Positions 1-12,000 are shown, numbered from the stretch's first letter. The stretch: DNA of 64,000 nucleotides from Ephydatia muelleri (GCA_013339895.1 JABACO010000001.1:25398270-25462269), one strand, 5' to 3'. Numbers and translations are program-made. The notes: a model not told the origin generated them from the letters alone.

Positions 1-74
1 GCGGATGGATTACATCACCGCTACGTGGAAACCATCCACAGCTGTTGGGAATTTGGGTCTGGGTACGAGACTAG
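1..74. mobile_element. terminal fragment of the RecQ/DUF6589-type inverted-repeat element
   Basis: The first 74 bases match the terminal repeat of the element at 18,791-19,676. They carry the block around GGATTACATCACCGCTACGT and then the outer end ..GGGTCTGGGTACGAGACTA. The two parts face each other, so this looks like the right end of another family member cut by the window edge. No coding sequence is visible. Confidence 0.6.
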
Positions 75-2076
75 CTTTGCTGTGTTAAATATCGAATACA
101 TTGTGGAAGCGATGCACAAGGAAGTGCCTTATAGCCCAGAATGAACAAGAGAATGTCATAGTCCTATGGGGCCGGGGAACGAGCGAGGGTGTTACAAGAG
201 CAACACCCACATTGGCCGCCATTTTTAATAGTAATCATCGAATCATGAGTACCAATAACCATTATAATATAAATCCCCTAGGAACCGACAGGTTTAAGGC
301 AAAAAATGTCTTCACCACTTGAAAACACATTGGTGTATAATGGACTAGAATCTGTTGCCGCAAGTGAAATATCCAACACGAATCAAGATTTATAGCTGCT
401 GTAATTAGGTCAGGAAAAATGCATTTTATGTCAATACAAAGGTGTGTGTTTTTTATTTAGAATCTAATGAATGAGTACATGTATACTGAGCAACAAGATT
501 TCGTTGCCGCAAGTGAAATACAATCTTGGACTAGTTAGTAATTATCAAGTATAGGTTTTGCTGTACATAATTAATAGTCCTTATTCTTCTTGAATATTTT
601 AGACAAGCAATAACGGATAATTCACAACAAAAACTCATATTTTGTCTTTCTAATATGCACAACAGAAATCATGCAATAGAATCTCAGAAAAACAAAATTT
701 TAACTTTTACAACATTGGTGACCGCTCATTTCTCCATAGAGTAGTGAACCAAATCGTAAGCATCTCATAGATGTACTATGAAACATTCAATCCTCACAAT
801 GTTGACATTGATATTCTTTTCTATAAATGAGATTGTTTCTTTAAAATGTTTAAGTCCACGAGATCTTCCATATTATTCTTGCAGAGATAATAGATGTCTG
901 TTTTTGCAGCACTCATTCATACTGTAGGTCATTATGAGAACTGTGTGCACAACGCAGCACGTTTTCAACTTACCTTTCCCAAAGCATTCAGTCCGTGACA
1001 ATACTATAAGACAGTAGATGGTCCCCAATGAATGAACTTTTAAAGACTCTACCTGCCATTGTAGCAAACCCACTCAAAGTGTCTACATACAAAGGATGAT
1101 AGATTCTAGCTTGTAATGTATGCTGTATAAAATGTACACCAGTGATTCGTTGATCAGATAAAAAATCAAGATTTCCGACAAATAATACTGGCCGCGAAAG
1201 CACTCAACAGGCCTACTATTCAGACTGCTTAGTGCAACTGTATGGATTTGATTACAAAATGAGAGACACGTTGGTTCACATTGTACTGCAGATATCATTT
1301 GCGGCTCCATCATCATCATCATCATTGTCACCAACTTCTTTCTCTTCTGGTAGCAACTCACCGTAGGGTACAGATACTATAGGTGTAAATGTTTATAGTG
1401 AACACTGCCAGCACACCAAAACTATTCACACAGTCTCTAACTTAAACTACAAGTAAATAAACATGTAGAGTGTACAAAGTACTACATACTCACCCTCAGT
1501 AGAATAGCATTGGCAATAGTTTCAAATCAAAAGCCTAAAAAGGAATCGATAGAAACCTTAGTATAAAGTCACCCAGCTGTCTACGGTCAAGCACTAACCA
1601 TAAATACCTGCACCTTGCACAAACCTCATTAATACCTGCAAGATCATCCTCAGAATGTATTTCCCGAAAAGAAATTCCAAGGCTGGATGCTAACTGTTGC
1701 CCCCCTCTCCTTGCTTACTTCTCTCCTAGGTAGAAATCCATGGTTCACAAAGCTTGTTCCCAATAGAATCTTTTCAGCATTATAAATATTCTGTGAGGAC
1801 AAAATGCATAAAGTGCTCCTCTGTATTATGACGTGTGATATTTATACATGTGCATTCAATATAATCGCACCTATTTTGAGAATTATTCATGCATAAACCA
1901 TCCCATTTACACACACTGTACATCGTGCAGATATCATGTTGCTTCCATAAATGCCAGGTTCCTATTTAGTCTTAGACTCAATGCTTGGTGTCACAAATTT
2001 GCAGTGTCGACTATCTTCACTAAGTAAAAGAAATGCGCTATATTCCTCATAACCACGTTGATATTTATACCACATA
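75..2076. other. no recognised gene
   Basis: AT-rich sequence with only short, non-convincing open frames. A 17-bp motif GTTGCCGCAAGTGAAAT occurs twice (about 354-370 and 503-519). On the minus strand around 975-1,200 there is an open stretch followed by a good donor (..GGGAAAG|GTAAGT near 972-980), which could be an exon of an unknown gene, but I recognise no family. Confidence 0.4.
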
Positions 2077-3107
2077 TACCGTAAAGTACCGCGTACAAGC
2101 CCCCCCCCCCTCCACCCCCAACGTGAGACCCTGAAAAAAAATGGCTAGTTTTTGTAACGATCGTATCTCCTGAACCATAAACGTTGCGACCTACCTTTTT
2201 CAAAGTTTTGTCGTACTACGATTCCTTTCCTGAAATAATATCCTGTTTGGAATCGCATTGACATGCCTCACACGAAAACAAGATCTGAAAACATACTGTT
2301 CAGAACAGCCATATCGTTAGAACCGCTCATCTCCAAACATGGAATTTCGGTGTACATAATGTACAAACAGCGTTCAACACTGCGGCATGTTTTTGTTCCA
2401 TTACCCTTGTAATTTCTGGCAGTAACATTAACAACATAGTCAGTCCACATCGCTCTGCCATTTCTTTATCCATTGACCAGCCTAGGCCCCATCCCAAACC
2501 ATGTCTGCACGACATATTTGGAATGGAAATTGGGGGGAGACGCTAATGAGATCGTATTCATAGCCCTGCTAAACTGAATTTCCTATTCATAGCTCGCATC
2601 TGTGTACACTCCTGTCAGCACTCTGAATGTAACTGCCGCTTAATTTACATATCTCATTAGTGAGGTTATGTCGTGCAGACATGGTTCGGAATGGGGCCTA
2701 GGTTGGTCAATGGAAAAAAAAATGGCGGAGCGATGTGGACTGACTATGTTGTTAATGTTTACTGCCAGAAATTACAAGGTAAATGGAACAAAAACATGCC
2801 GCACGTGTTGAACGCTGTTTGTACGATACATACAACCGAAATTCCATGTTTGGGGATGAGCGGTTCAAACGATATGGCTGTTCTGAACCAGGTATGTTTT
2901 CAGACCTTGTTATTCGTGAGGCATGTCGATCCGATTCCAAACAGGATATTATTAGGAAAGGAATGGAGTACAACAAGACTTTGAAAAAGGTAGGTCGCAA
3001 CGTTTATGGTTCAGGAGATACGATCGTTACAAAACTAGCCATTTTTTTCAGGATCTCACGTGGGGGCGAGGGGGGGGGGGGGGGCTTGTACGTGGTACTT
3101 TACGGTA
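2077..3107. mobile_element. fold-back element with ~450-bp inverted arms
   Basis: The left arm (about 2,077-2,554) and right arm (about 2,655-3,107) are imperfect reverse complements over their whole length, separated by about 100 bp. Both outer ends read TACCGTAAAGTACC.. and are followed by a poly-C/poly-G run of 10-16 bases. Open frames in the arms are mirror images of each other, which fits repeat structure better than genes. Likely a non-autonomous DNA transposon of fold-back type; the family is not recognised. Confidence 0.7.
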
Positions 3108-3129
3108 ATTCAAATACGTGAGTCTTAAA

Positions 3130-3175
3130 AATGCATTCGCACAAATAGAGTAAACTATATTTGCGCGAATGCATT
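3130..3175. repeat. short palindrome
   Basis: Inverted arms of about 18 bp (AATGCATTCGCACAAATA and its near-complement) flank an 8-bp loop, directly beside the fold-back element. It could form a hairpin; no function is assigned. Confidence 0.55.
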
Positions 3176-3190
3176 CTGCAATTTATAATA

Positions 3191-3450
3191 AAGCATTGTC
3201 AACTCCTAATCATGTATTGTCAGGTTTTGAACTTCATTCACTATCAACTGTTAATGGAGATCATCTAAGCAATGTCTATTGCTACATTCTTATTGTCTAT
3301 CAATTTCACTACGGTCAAATTTGCAGTTGTTAGACAAGAGGGCATTGATAGACAATGAGAATGTAGCAATACACATTGCTTAGATGCTCTCCATTAGCAA
3401 TTGATTAGTGAATGAAGATTACAATACATAATTAGGGTTTGACAATGCTT
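3191..3450. mobile_element. MITE-like element with ~110-bp inverted arms
   Basis: The left arm starts AAGCATTGTC at 3,191 and the right arm ends GACAATGCTT at 3,450. The arms (3,191-3,305 and 3,340-3,450) share GGAGATCATCTAAGCAATGT-type blocks in inverted orientation, with about 35 bp between them. There is no open frame. The size and symmetry fit a miniature inverted-repeat element. Confidence 0.65.
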
Positions 3451-4011
3451 GATTACATTCTTTCGAATTCCATAGTGAGAAATTTATAAATGAAGAAAAC
3501 AATTTGTTTGGAGAACTCTTTGGCAAACAAAGCAAATAATTATGAAAGCAGCAGAAAAGTAAACTAATATTGGAGTTTGGATGATGATTCCAAATATATT
3601 GCTATTGGACTGGAAAATTGTATTTACAGTTTTGTGTTTTTTTTACATGACGTACGAAACCAAATACAAGTAATAAACATGTTAATTACCTATACAGTAC
3701 CCATATTAATTATAATTGCAACTACCTAATCTACACCCACTACCCTCTACACCTTCCTCTGCAACCTCCTAAACTTGTTTTACACAAAACCTCTGCTGGT
3801 CTAGCCTCATTCACTTTTGTGGGTTTTTGAAAGATTCACGAAGTCGTTTGAGACAGCTTTCGGATGTACAGGCTCTTGCATTGTGTTAATCGGTAGAGGA
3901 TCTGGGATCCCTCCCTTTCACAGCCACTTCCGAGTAATTAATACAATACAGATTGTACACAGTGTTATGAATATGAACAAGTATGATTATACCCTTGTGG
4001 TTTGTCCTTAC
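3451..4011. other. no recognised gene
   Basis: AT-rich spacer. Nothing recognised apart from the Rab exon that starts at its right edge. Confidence 0.4.
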
Positions 4012-4092
4012 CTGCACAATAAAACGTTGAAACCACTTCGTCACATTGTCAAACGACTCCCTTTTGTTCGTATTATACATCAGAATAGCTCC
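4012..4092 (-). CDS. orphan Rab-family small GTPase exon
   Basis: An 81-nt phase 0-0 exon on the minus strand, bounded by acceptor ..CTTCCAAG and donor |GTAAGG. Its 27 codons contain RESFDNVTKWFQRF, the segment after switch II in Rab GTPases (family pattern YDxTNxxSFxNVxxW). A Rab protein directs vesicle traffic by GTP/GDP cycling, but this exon alone lacks the P-loop, the NKxD box and the prenylated tail. I found no neighbouring Rab exons close by. An unrelated-looking copy of the Rab P-loop exon lies on the same strand at 11,115-11,205, so the two could be remnants of one gene interrupted by repeats. Partial gene or exon fossil. Confidence 0.55.
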
Positions 4093-5069
4093 CTTGGAAG
4101 AAGGAAATGGTTATGCCACCACTTATATACAAACTGCTGTAAGGTGATGTAATTAAATTGCAACACTACCAACATACATGTAATTGGTTTCACTAACCAT
4201 CATTTTTATACATGAAATCCATCCTTTCATCATAGGCAGGAGAAGGGTCTCTGCATGAGAGAGATAATGTACCAATACCAGTACAGCAAGCATCTGTTAC
4301 AGTAGGTTTCGATGCTCATATTATTTATATGGAAGTCATTACTTGTAGTCTAAAGCATGAAAACCAACTCACAATATTCTCAGCGCAATCTTTTTCCCCT
4401 GCAGCTTGATGCAAGGGTACTCCTATCTAGGAAACATGGAATAAATGATTACATAACTCACACACGATATATTGCCGTTCTATAGAGTTATCTCTAATTT
4501 GTAAACCATGCTATTACATTATTTCAGTCAAAAGTAAATGGAATGTTCCATAGGATATTGACACTTGTGAATTTATATATATAGCATCCAATTCACATCG
4601 CTAATGATCTTCCAAACCGTAAATGCTATCATCCTATTTTATCCTATTTTTAGACGCTTATACCCCACATTGCTCTATGTGTAAATATACGTGTAGTTTG
4701 GTGTCTTTCACAACCACGGTGCTAAAGTTATGTGGTCAGGGTTTAAAACCCACACATCTTCAAGTAGGTGTAATCAAATCACTTGAAATTTGGTGCGTAC
4801 TTGAGAGAGGTCCTGTAGCTATTGATAAATTCTGTTCGTTTTGATGATTACTGGTTGGTTAATGCAATCCAAGAAATGCATCAGTGCACGTGAGAACACA
4901 TAATTTGTAAATTAAAATTACCAACAAATTCAAATGATCTACTGGTAAGAATGCTAGGTGTTAAACTGCCAAATATCGATACACATTCACGATCTACGCT
5001 AAAATGCTAGGTAACACTGGTATTAGTAAGTAGCGACAAATGCTACTGGATAGCCCAATTTTTCCTCGC
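4093..5069. other. no recognised gene
   Basis: AT-rich sequence with small unsupported frames; no exon or repeat family recognised. Confidence 0.4.
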
Positions 5070-7101
5070 CGTTATCAGTCCCGTAAACCGTTTCTTATCC
5101 CATGCACATAAGGCGCCTGCTGGGATGAAAAAGTTGTGGTATCGTAAAGACAAGGTTCGCTATAACACTTGCTAGAAAGTATGATATGGCTGTCAAAGAT
5201 TTCATCTTGTCTCAGGAAAACAACGTTCTCAAGAAGAAAAGCTTATCATCTTTCTATTCATATGTAAATTCCAAGCTTACTACCTCTCAGTGTATACCCC
5301 CTCTCATTGACTCCAATGACAATTTGGCTGTCTCAAATCATGATAAATGTACTGTGCTTAATGATTATTTTGCTTTTGTTTTTACTGCTGATGATGGTTT
5401 GCTCCCAGAATTTGTGCCTCGTCTCTCTGAAAACATCCCAAAACTGTGTTCTCTTCCCATTTGACAAGGTTCTTAAGACTTTAAAATCATTGCCCTCAAA
5501 ATGTTCTAAAAACTCCTGATGGCTTCCCCGCTTTTTTCTTAAAGTCTTTAGCCCCGGCTATTGCTTTCCCATTATCACTCCTTTTTGAGATGTCTATGAG
5601 TACAGGACATATACCCTTAGTTTGGAAGACTGCTTTTGTATGTCCTGTTTTAAAAAGGGTTCACGTAAACAGCCCAGTAACTATAGACCTATCTCACAAA
5701 CGTGTATCCTTTGTAAAGTTATGGAAAGTATTATATCATCTTCTATGATATCCTTTCTTCGTACTCATAATCTTATCTCACAGGATCAATTTGGTTTCCT
5801 CTCTCGACGTTCTGCTTGTACTCAGTTATTGATAACTCTGAACAATTGGACTTTGAATGTTGACAATGGCATGAAGGTGGATGTTGTGTACACTGATATT
5901 GCTAAGGCCTTTGACACTGTCTCCCATTCGAAATTATTGCTAAAGGTTGAGGCTTATGGCTTTAAATCAAACTTACTTCAGTGGATAAGAGCCTTTTTAA
6001 ACGACCGCACACAATGCGTATATGTAGGACTTGATGTATCATCTCCTAAATCCATCACAAGTGGTGTACCTCAGGGTTCTGTCCTTGGCCCGCTCTTGTT
6101 TCTGCTATATGTCAATGACCTTCCTAACCATGTCCAATCTCCAGCTGGCATTAAAATCTTTGCCGATGACACAAAACTGTATCTTGGTTATACTGAAAAT
6201 CAAAATACACCACTTATGCAATCCTTAAATCAATTTTGTTCATGGTCCAAGACATGGCAACTGACTGTTGCTTATTCCAAGTGCTCTGTCATTTCCTTTG
6301 GTTCTCATGGTTATGAGCCTATTTCACCTTACTCACTTTCTGGTATTCCTTTGCAATTCGTATCATCTATAAGAGATCTTGGGGTGTGTTTGAATTCAGA
6401 TCTTACGCCAAGTATGCACTGCTCAAATATTGCCGCCATGGCTTTCAATAGGAGTTGTCTTCTCTTAAAATGCTTTCATTCTAATTATGTGTCTCTCCTT
6501 GTGCGTCTGTATAAGGTGTATGTTCGTCCCCTTCTGGAAAGTAATACCCAAGTTTGGAATCCCTGGTTCCATAAAGATATTCAATGTATTGAACTCAGAG
6601 ATTATTCACTCGTGCCATACTCAAACGTGCTGGTGTACCATATATGGATTATGATGATCGCCTTGCGAACCTGGGTTTACAGTCCTTAGAGTACAGGAGA
6701 GTCTTCTACGACCCTGTCATGTGCTACAAGATCTATAATAACCTGGTTGATTTACCTTTTGAGAGTTTTTTCACCAAACCGGTTAGGTCTTATTCCATCC
6801 GAGGTCATCCTTGTATCCTGTGATCCAAACATTTACCCCATCATGCATTCCGAGCGCATTATTTCACTGAACGTGTGATACCTATATGGAACCACTTACC
6901 CCATGATGTTGTCACTTCATTGAACATTACAGTTTTTCGTACCCGACTTAGATCTGTTGACCTATCACCCCTTTGTACGTTATAATCCCTTCCATGTTTA
7001 GGCAGTTTGTAAGTGCACGTACACATTGTGCCACTACTTGCCTTTTTGCATATGTATGTGTGTTTATATTTATGCAATCAATCAATCAATCAATCAATCA
7101 A
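5070..7101 (+). pseudogene. CR1/Jockey-type LINE, 5'-truncated and frameshifted
   Basis: Remnant of a non-LTR retrotransposon. The longest frame (5,622-6,689) contains the reverse transcriptase in order: SNYRPIS, DQFGFLSRRSACTQLL, motif A with TDIAKAFDTVSH, motif B SGVPQGSVLGPLLF and the catalytic KIFADDTKL. A frameshift near 5,470-5,620 separates the upstream linker (frame 5,186-5,464). Another near 6,600 separates the thumb and C-terminal part, recognisable by DRLANLGLQSLEYRR at about 6,655-6,700. The copy ends in (AATC)n at 7,075-7,101, the short tandem 3' tail typical of CR1-like elements. The endonuclease domain is missing. Not functional; related to but distinct from the LINE at 53,325-55,140. 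Confidence 0.88.
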
Positions 7102-7984
7102 ATATGCCTGGAAAATTGTTCACAATGAGCCTAGCGTAATTACAGAAAGTGCGATTACAAAAGGGCAACTACTGTCTATTATAACCATAGATAGACATTG
7201 CCTACGTTGATACATGTATTCATATTTGATTAAGGTGGCTTAATGCCTTCCCAATCTTGTATCCTAGTTTGATAATTCAACACTTCATAAGTAACGGAAA
7301 AAAGCAATCCCCAAACTCAAGAGATCATCAAACTCTGTGAACAGTAGGTATGTGACTTCTCTAAGACTGACAGTTTTAACAAGAGAACTGTTGGGTTGGA
7401 AATCCGCATCAAGACATGCTTAAAACCTTCAACAATGAAGATGTATGTTAGATCTCTGCGCAGTGTGGCACTCTGGGTGTTGATCACCGCTGTACACAAT
7501 GCTTGGTTTAAATCTGGTGGTCTGCAGAAGTGGTTAAAAAAATTAGTTTTAGAGAACAACATAGCTATTTATATGTGCCAAAAACTATTTTCACCTTACC
7601 TGTACTTCGAAAACAAACATAATACAATACTTGTGGATGTGACAAAGCAAACTGTGCTTTATTTGCATTTTGTATTATCTTTTCACAGAGAATGGTAAAA
7701 TAGATTACTAGGAAAGTTTTAGCTTGCGCATCATCTTACAGCACACGTGACTCACTTTCTGCTGCACGTAGATAACTTCCAGCTACATGTATGTCCCAAA
7801 ACATTAAACTTGAAAGACCCAAGCGGAAGCGCTGTCGATGTTCAGATGCTTCAGTTGACCCTTTACCAGTCACTACTTCAGGTTTGTTGTGTATCATACA
7901 AAACTACCTTACTACCTTCATACACATAACCCAAATATACATTATGAGGATAACATACTTGTATGGTGTTAATTAGATTCATAC
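7102..7984. other. no recognised gene; perhaps decayed continuation of the YqaJ-type gene
   Basis: The minus strand has an open frame at 7,317-7,562, but I recognise no domain in it. It lies downstream of the SWIM/YqaJ remnant on the same strand and might be its 3' part. Confidence 0.3.
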
Positions 7985-8640
7985 ATGGACAGTCTGGAGG
8001 TGTTTGATTTTGGAAGCAGTAATTCTGTCTGCTCTGTAACTATACCACAATCTAGACTTTATCTGTTCTTTTGTAATTCTCTCAGTGGGCTGCTTGTTCT
8101 GAAGTAACAGGCAATGAACACATGATCTTTTCACATTCTTTTAGGAGATCTAAATCCATGTAATCTGGTTTTGCAAAACCTAGCATAATTGATGGCAAAG
8201 GTGAGCAGCTGTTGAATGTCTCAGAATTTCCAGGAATTAGGGACAACATAGCATCCCACTTAGAGATTTGCAAAATTGAAGTCTTGCATGCATATATTTT
8301 ATTCACTGCTTTCTGTGATTTGTGGTGGCATTATATATGCAGCATCAGTTCTTTCAGAGTTTCTGTGAAGCTGAACAAAAACTGTATTTACATGTAAAGT
8401 ATTTAAGAAGTTACTAATAGTGGCAAATGGAGTCTGTGAATAGAAATTTTTAAAAACCTGTGAAAGCCATTTTATTGATGCATAAGTATCTTTATTAAAG
8501 ACAGGTTACAAGCCACTTCATTTTGCAACTTTGCGTTTGTCATTACAGCGATGCTGCAACATGAGAACAGGCCGCCATGAAGATGCAAATGGACACTCCA
8601 TTGTGGCAAACACCATTCCATGGCAACAGAGGTGGAGAGC
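7985..8640 (-). pseudogene. SWIM zinc finger / YqaJ-nuclease-like gene remnant
   Basis: On the minus strand, rc of 7,985-8,090 reads in one frame through KEQIKSRLWYSYRADRITAS. This matches the start of YqaJ-like recombinase nuclease domains (family pattern ..SxLWxxYRxGRITASK). Further upstream, about 8,500-8,580 encodes ACSHVAASL, resembling the CxH half of a SWIM zinc finger that precedes YqaJ in many animal repeat-derived genes. The intermediate frame 8,082-8,306 could be the linker. Frames switch and stop codons intervene, and the rest of the nuclease domain is not visible, so this is a decayed copy or has unresolved introns. Such genes are often multicopy in sponges and cnidarians (recalled, not checked). 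Confidence 0.5.
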
Positions 8641-9599
8641 TTCTTTTCTGACTGAGAGATAAACATTGAAGGCAATAGCTTATACCCTAGAACAAGGCAT
8701 GATTCACTGTTGGTTTGCAGCAGTCCTACGTCACTTACGTATAGCCCCTCTGAAAAGTACGCCCAAGCCTCAGTACTAAGTCTTCAACGCCTCGTTTGTG
8801 TAAGGAGTTGGTGAATGAATCAAATAGATTAGGTACTTCAATATTTGACGTACGTGTACCGAAAAAGTGGTAACCGAAATAACGAGTAAAAATTGTGACG
8901 GAAGTGATGGATTGAAATTGTACGGGACATAGAAACGAAGGCTAGTTCGTATTGGTTTGGTAGCAATCGAGGACTCTGCTGTGCTTTTCAGGTAGGATAC
9001 TAAATTATCTAAGCCTTTGTGCAGTCAAAACCTAGAAAACAACACTTGTTCAATATTTCTGGCGGGCTGAAATAATGGTTGACTTTTATATTTTGCAAAA
9101 CTTTTATACGTGTTGAGCGGCGGGGATAGAGTTCTGATAAACAGATTCCAAAGGTTATTATCTACTTGCATTTCTTTTTTCATGGACTTCAGACGATTCC
9201 CAAGGTGTTATCAAATGGCCTACGTGTTTGCACTTGGTATACGCTCTGTGCAAAACCAAATCACTTACAAAGTCTCCTAGTAAAACAAGCACTGTTTTTT
9301 TTACTAGTTTTTGTAACTTTTAAAACAGCAGAAAATAGTTTTATGTATCGAATGATCGAGCACATTATAACTCTAATTAGAGTGTACCTTAATCTTCGAG
9401 CGGCGCAACTTTTTAGTTAAGATTCCTTTCATGGCTAATGCAACACTTCTAGGGATTGCAATTCTGTAATTTACAACCTATTCCCAAGGTGCTTTATAAA
9501 CAAGGTTTTCATTTCAAGCCTAGTCCCCAGGCCATTTATACTGACTTACTTTTACGGTTACAAAGTAATATACGTAGACGTTGTAAACAAATGTGTCAT
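8641..9599. other. no recognised gene
   Basis: AT-rich spacer with small unsupported frames only. Confidence 0.4.
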
Positions 9600-10545
9600 T
9601 TTTTATATTAGGATGAAGACTGCTAATGATTTTAACAAGCATCTTGGAAGTGGTATGAGTGCTGGCAATATTCTACAGGCTGCATGCAGTACTATAAAAA
9701 GAATTGGTGATGTACTACCTATATACAAATAACTTGACACAAATAAAAGCATTTCAGACACTGCCATTAAAGTGACTTCTCTGCAAGCTGGAGCATTTGT
9801 CAACATGCCTTACACAGATACAATAAAAACAATGAAGAAGCATGCATGTAGATCGGAATTGGGATGTCATAATTAATCTGTTAGATGAGCAATTTATCCT
9901 TCCAATTCAAACCCTTTCAGCACCTCATACTTCTACCTCGTTGTGTCCAGTAGTTGACAAACCAAGTAGTTCTTATTGTTCCTTCTCACGGAAGCTAAGA
10001 ATCCACTGTGAATGATGCATGTTTACACAGACAATTGAAACTAAAGGAGATTTTGATTTCAAAGCAGCTTCTCAAGCAAAAGTTTCAAACTATAAGAAAC
10101 AGAAAGGTCAAAAATGCCAAAAGGTACTGCTACGTACTGGAAACATGATGAAAATCAGGATGACGTTACAATGACCATTTATGAGTTCTTAGTTGACTAT
10201 GTTACTGATGACCTGTACATACCTGAAATCGTTATTTAGTCTTATGTATATGCATATATATGTGTACCCTACATGTAGTTACGTTCTGGCATGGTAACGT
10301 TCAATGGTTCAATGGCTGCAGTAAAGAGAACATAAACCGTCACAATTTTTTCTACGATCGCGCAAACTGTACCGTTCACTCAAAATGAATGTTTGGAACG
10401 CTGTAACTTTTGAGATACTAATCTAAATATGATGCATAAGGTGTCGTTCTGCAGCATTTATTTTGCTCTTGTAGAGAGTAATAAAATTGCAGCACAAAAC
10501 ACGATTTGAAAAAAATCTTGAAGTACCTAAATAGATGCATATGTC
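9600..10545 (+). mobile_element. decayed unknown repeat element sharing its 3' end with 61,214-62,345
   Basis: The plus strand has interrupted coding-like stretches, for example NKHLGSGMSAGNILQAACS at about 9,630-9,690, then a basic segment near 10,060-10,140. The distal part 10,336-10,545 is clearly similar to 62,128-62,345; both begin ACCGTCACAATTTTTTC and end near TTGAAAAAAA(T). The shared 3' block after coding-like debris at both sites suggests two copies of one mobile family. I do not recognise the protein. Confidence 0.45.
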
Positions 10546-10738
10546 GGGAGAAATCCCACGTGTCTAGATCCTGCGAGAAGGCATCCCTCCCCAAGCAACA
10601 TGCTGACATCGCTCGTTAACCCAACAGCTGAAGCTTCTCTGTGTACCGCTGCTTCCACACAACATCTAGCTGTTTGTGAACCTCGGATTCTTCATCGCAC
10701 ATTTTGACTGCTACACCCTAATTAATTCATAAGGTCTA

Positions 10739-10852
10739 CGCGCACTCACACACGCGCACACACACACAAGCACATACGCACGCACGCACGCACACACAAA
10801 CGCGCATTCACACACACAACACGCGCGCGTACACACACATGTAACCCTTGAT
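10739..10852. repeat. CA/CG-rich microsatellite
   Basis: Degenerate (CA)n with ACGC interruptions, alternating purine-pyrimidine throughout and therefore a possible Z-DNA-forming tract. It lies just before the first copy of the large repeated unit. Confidence 0.85.
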
Positions 10853-11114
10853 ACAAAACACCGACATCAGCCTCCACCCCAAAACAGCTATAATGGTACG
10901 TCTTATTAACACAACTTACAATGCCATCTAATTAACAGACCCAGCTCGAGGTTGTCCATTGAACATGTACACCTCAGCTCTGCTTCCTACAACTCTATCT
11001 TAAGCGCCCCATTGCTAAAGTGATCATACCAAAGTTCGCTACCACGGGGGTCATCTCACAACACGCTTGCTTTACCCCAGCTGATGGCTGGTTTTGTACA
11101 TGAGTTTCTCTCAC

Positions 11115-11205
11115 CAAGGTAGGAGTTCAGAAGCTTCGACTTCCCCACTCCAGTGTCGCCGATTAGAATGACATCGAACATGTGGTCGTACTTTTGTTTC
11201 GCCAT
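11115..11205 (-). CDS. orphan Rab-type GTPase P-loop exon (copy A)
   Basis: Starting from ATG at 11,205 on the minus strand, 30 codons run to donor CTTG|GTGAGA at 11,114. The peptide begins MAKQKYDHMF and contains the G1 box GDTGVGKSKLL, as in Rab GTPases where a basic/aromatic N-terminus precedes the P-loop. An ATG in the usual Rab position and a strong phase-1 donor make it a credible first exon. No switch I, WDTAG or NKxD exons are visible downstream on this strand before the CA repeat; the only other Rab-like exon is at 4,012-4,092. A second copy lies at 43,871-43,955. Probably an exon carried along by the duplicated unit. Confidence 0.6.
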
Positions 11206-11739
11206 TTCAATGAAACACTCATTACGTCATAATTACCTATCGCTTAAAAGAAGCATCATGCACCATCATGGTATAAACCGAAGGACTTCGCTTTTTGTAT
11301 TTGTTTCAATACAGTGAATCAGATATTTACAGTTCAATAAACAATTACCGAGGGCATCTGCAAATGCGAGTGATAAGTTATTAAACATCTTTCATCGCTG
11401 GTGTATACTTGAAAATTCATAATTAAATCATGACGCATATTCTTACAGGTCGGTAGGGATATAGAATTGTTCACAAATCCACTGAACCTGTCCTGTCACA
11501 TATTACTTGTTTTTTTGATTCATACATTTTTTTGTCCCTATTGTCATTGAGACAACACCACTGAGTCCTTCATAGAACGTGACGTGGTCACTGCGTCACT
11601 GCCTTTGTGCTTCAACCTGAGAGTAGAAGATGCACTCCGCATACCTGTGGCTTCAATCAATGGGACTGTTGCTTCTGGCATTGTTTCTTTACCCTGTGTG
11701 TATCCTGTTGTAGCACGGCTAATCGGTTTTGTGCAACCA

Positions 11740-12000
11740 GTTGCCTTTCAAGCAAATGGATTGGATGAGCGATTTAACCAAACAATTCAGCCTATGCTTA
11801 TGATATTCTGTTCTAAATAAAAGATTAGAGTAGCTGTGATAATCAGTTGGACACACTTGCCCCTCTACCTACAACACATCTTGACAGGAGTCAACTAACC
11901 GCTGTCCATATGAACTCATGTTTGGAGGAAGCCTGTTCAACCAATCGAATTAGATGTTGCTAGAGATTTCCCTGAAGTCCTGCTCGATACCTTAACAAAC
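11740..12000 (+). pseudogene. fossil Gypsy/KRBA2-type integrase fragment (copy A)
   Basis: The plus strand reads GLDERFNQTIQPML, the segment around the catalytic Glu of retroviral-type integrases. After a frameshift and stops come YNTS.QESTNRCPYELMFGG (about 11,863-11,935) and PIELD (about 11,943). This is the order seen in Gypsy and KRBA2/SCAND3-like integrases (..ERFNQT..YNTS..HxSTxxxPFELMFGR..PIEL). The fragment has at least one frameshift and several stops. Duplicated at 44,505-44,790. Confidence 0.75.

Noticed and set aside
2268..3121. Overlapping frames in the fold-back arms as genes
   Set aside because: The frames on the two arms mirror each other and follow the inverted repeat, with no domain and no consistent splice pattern.
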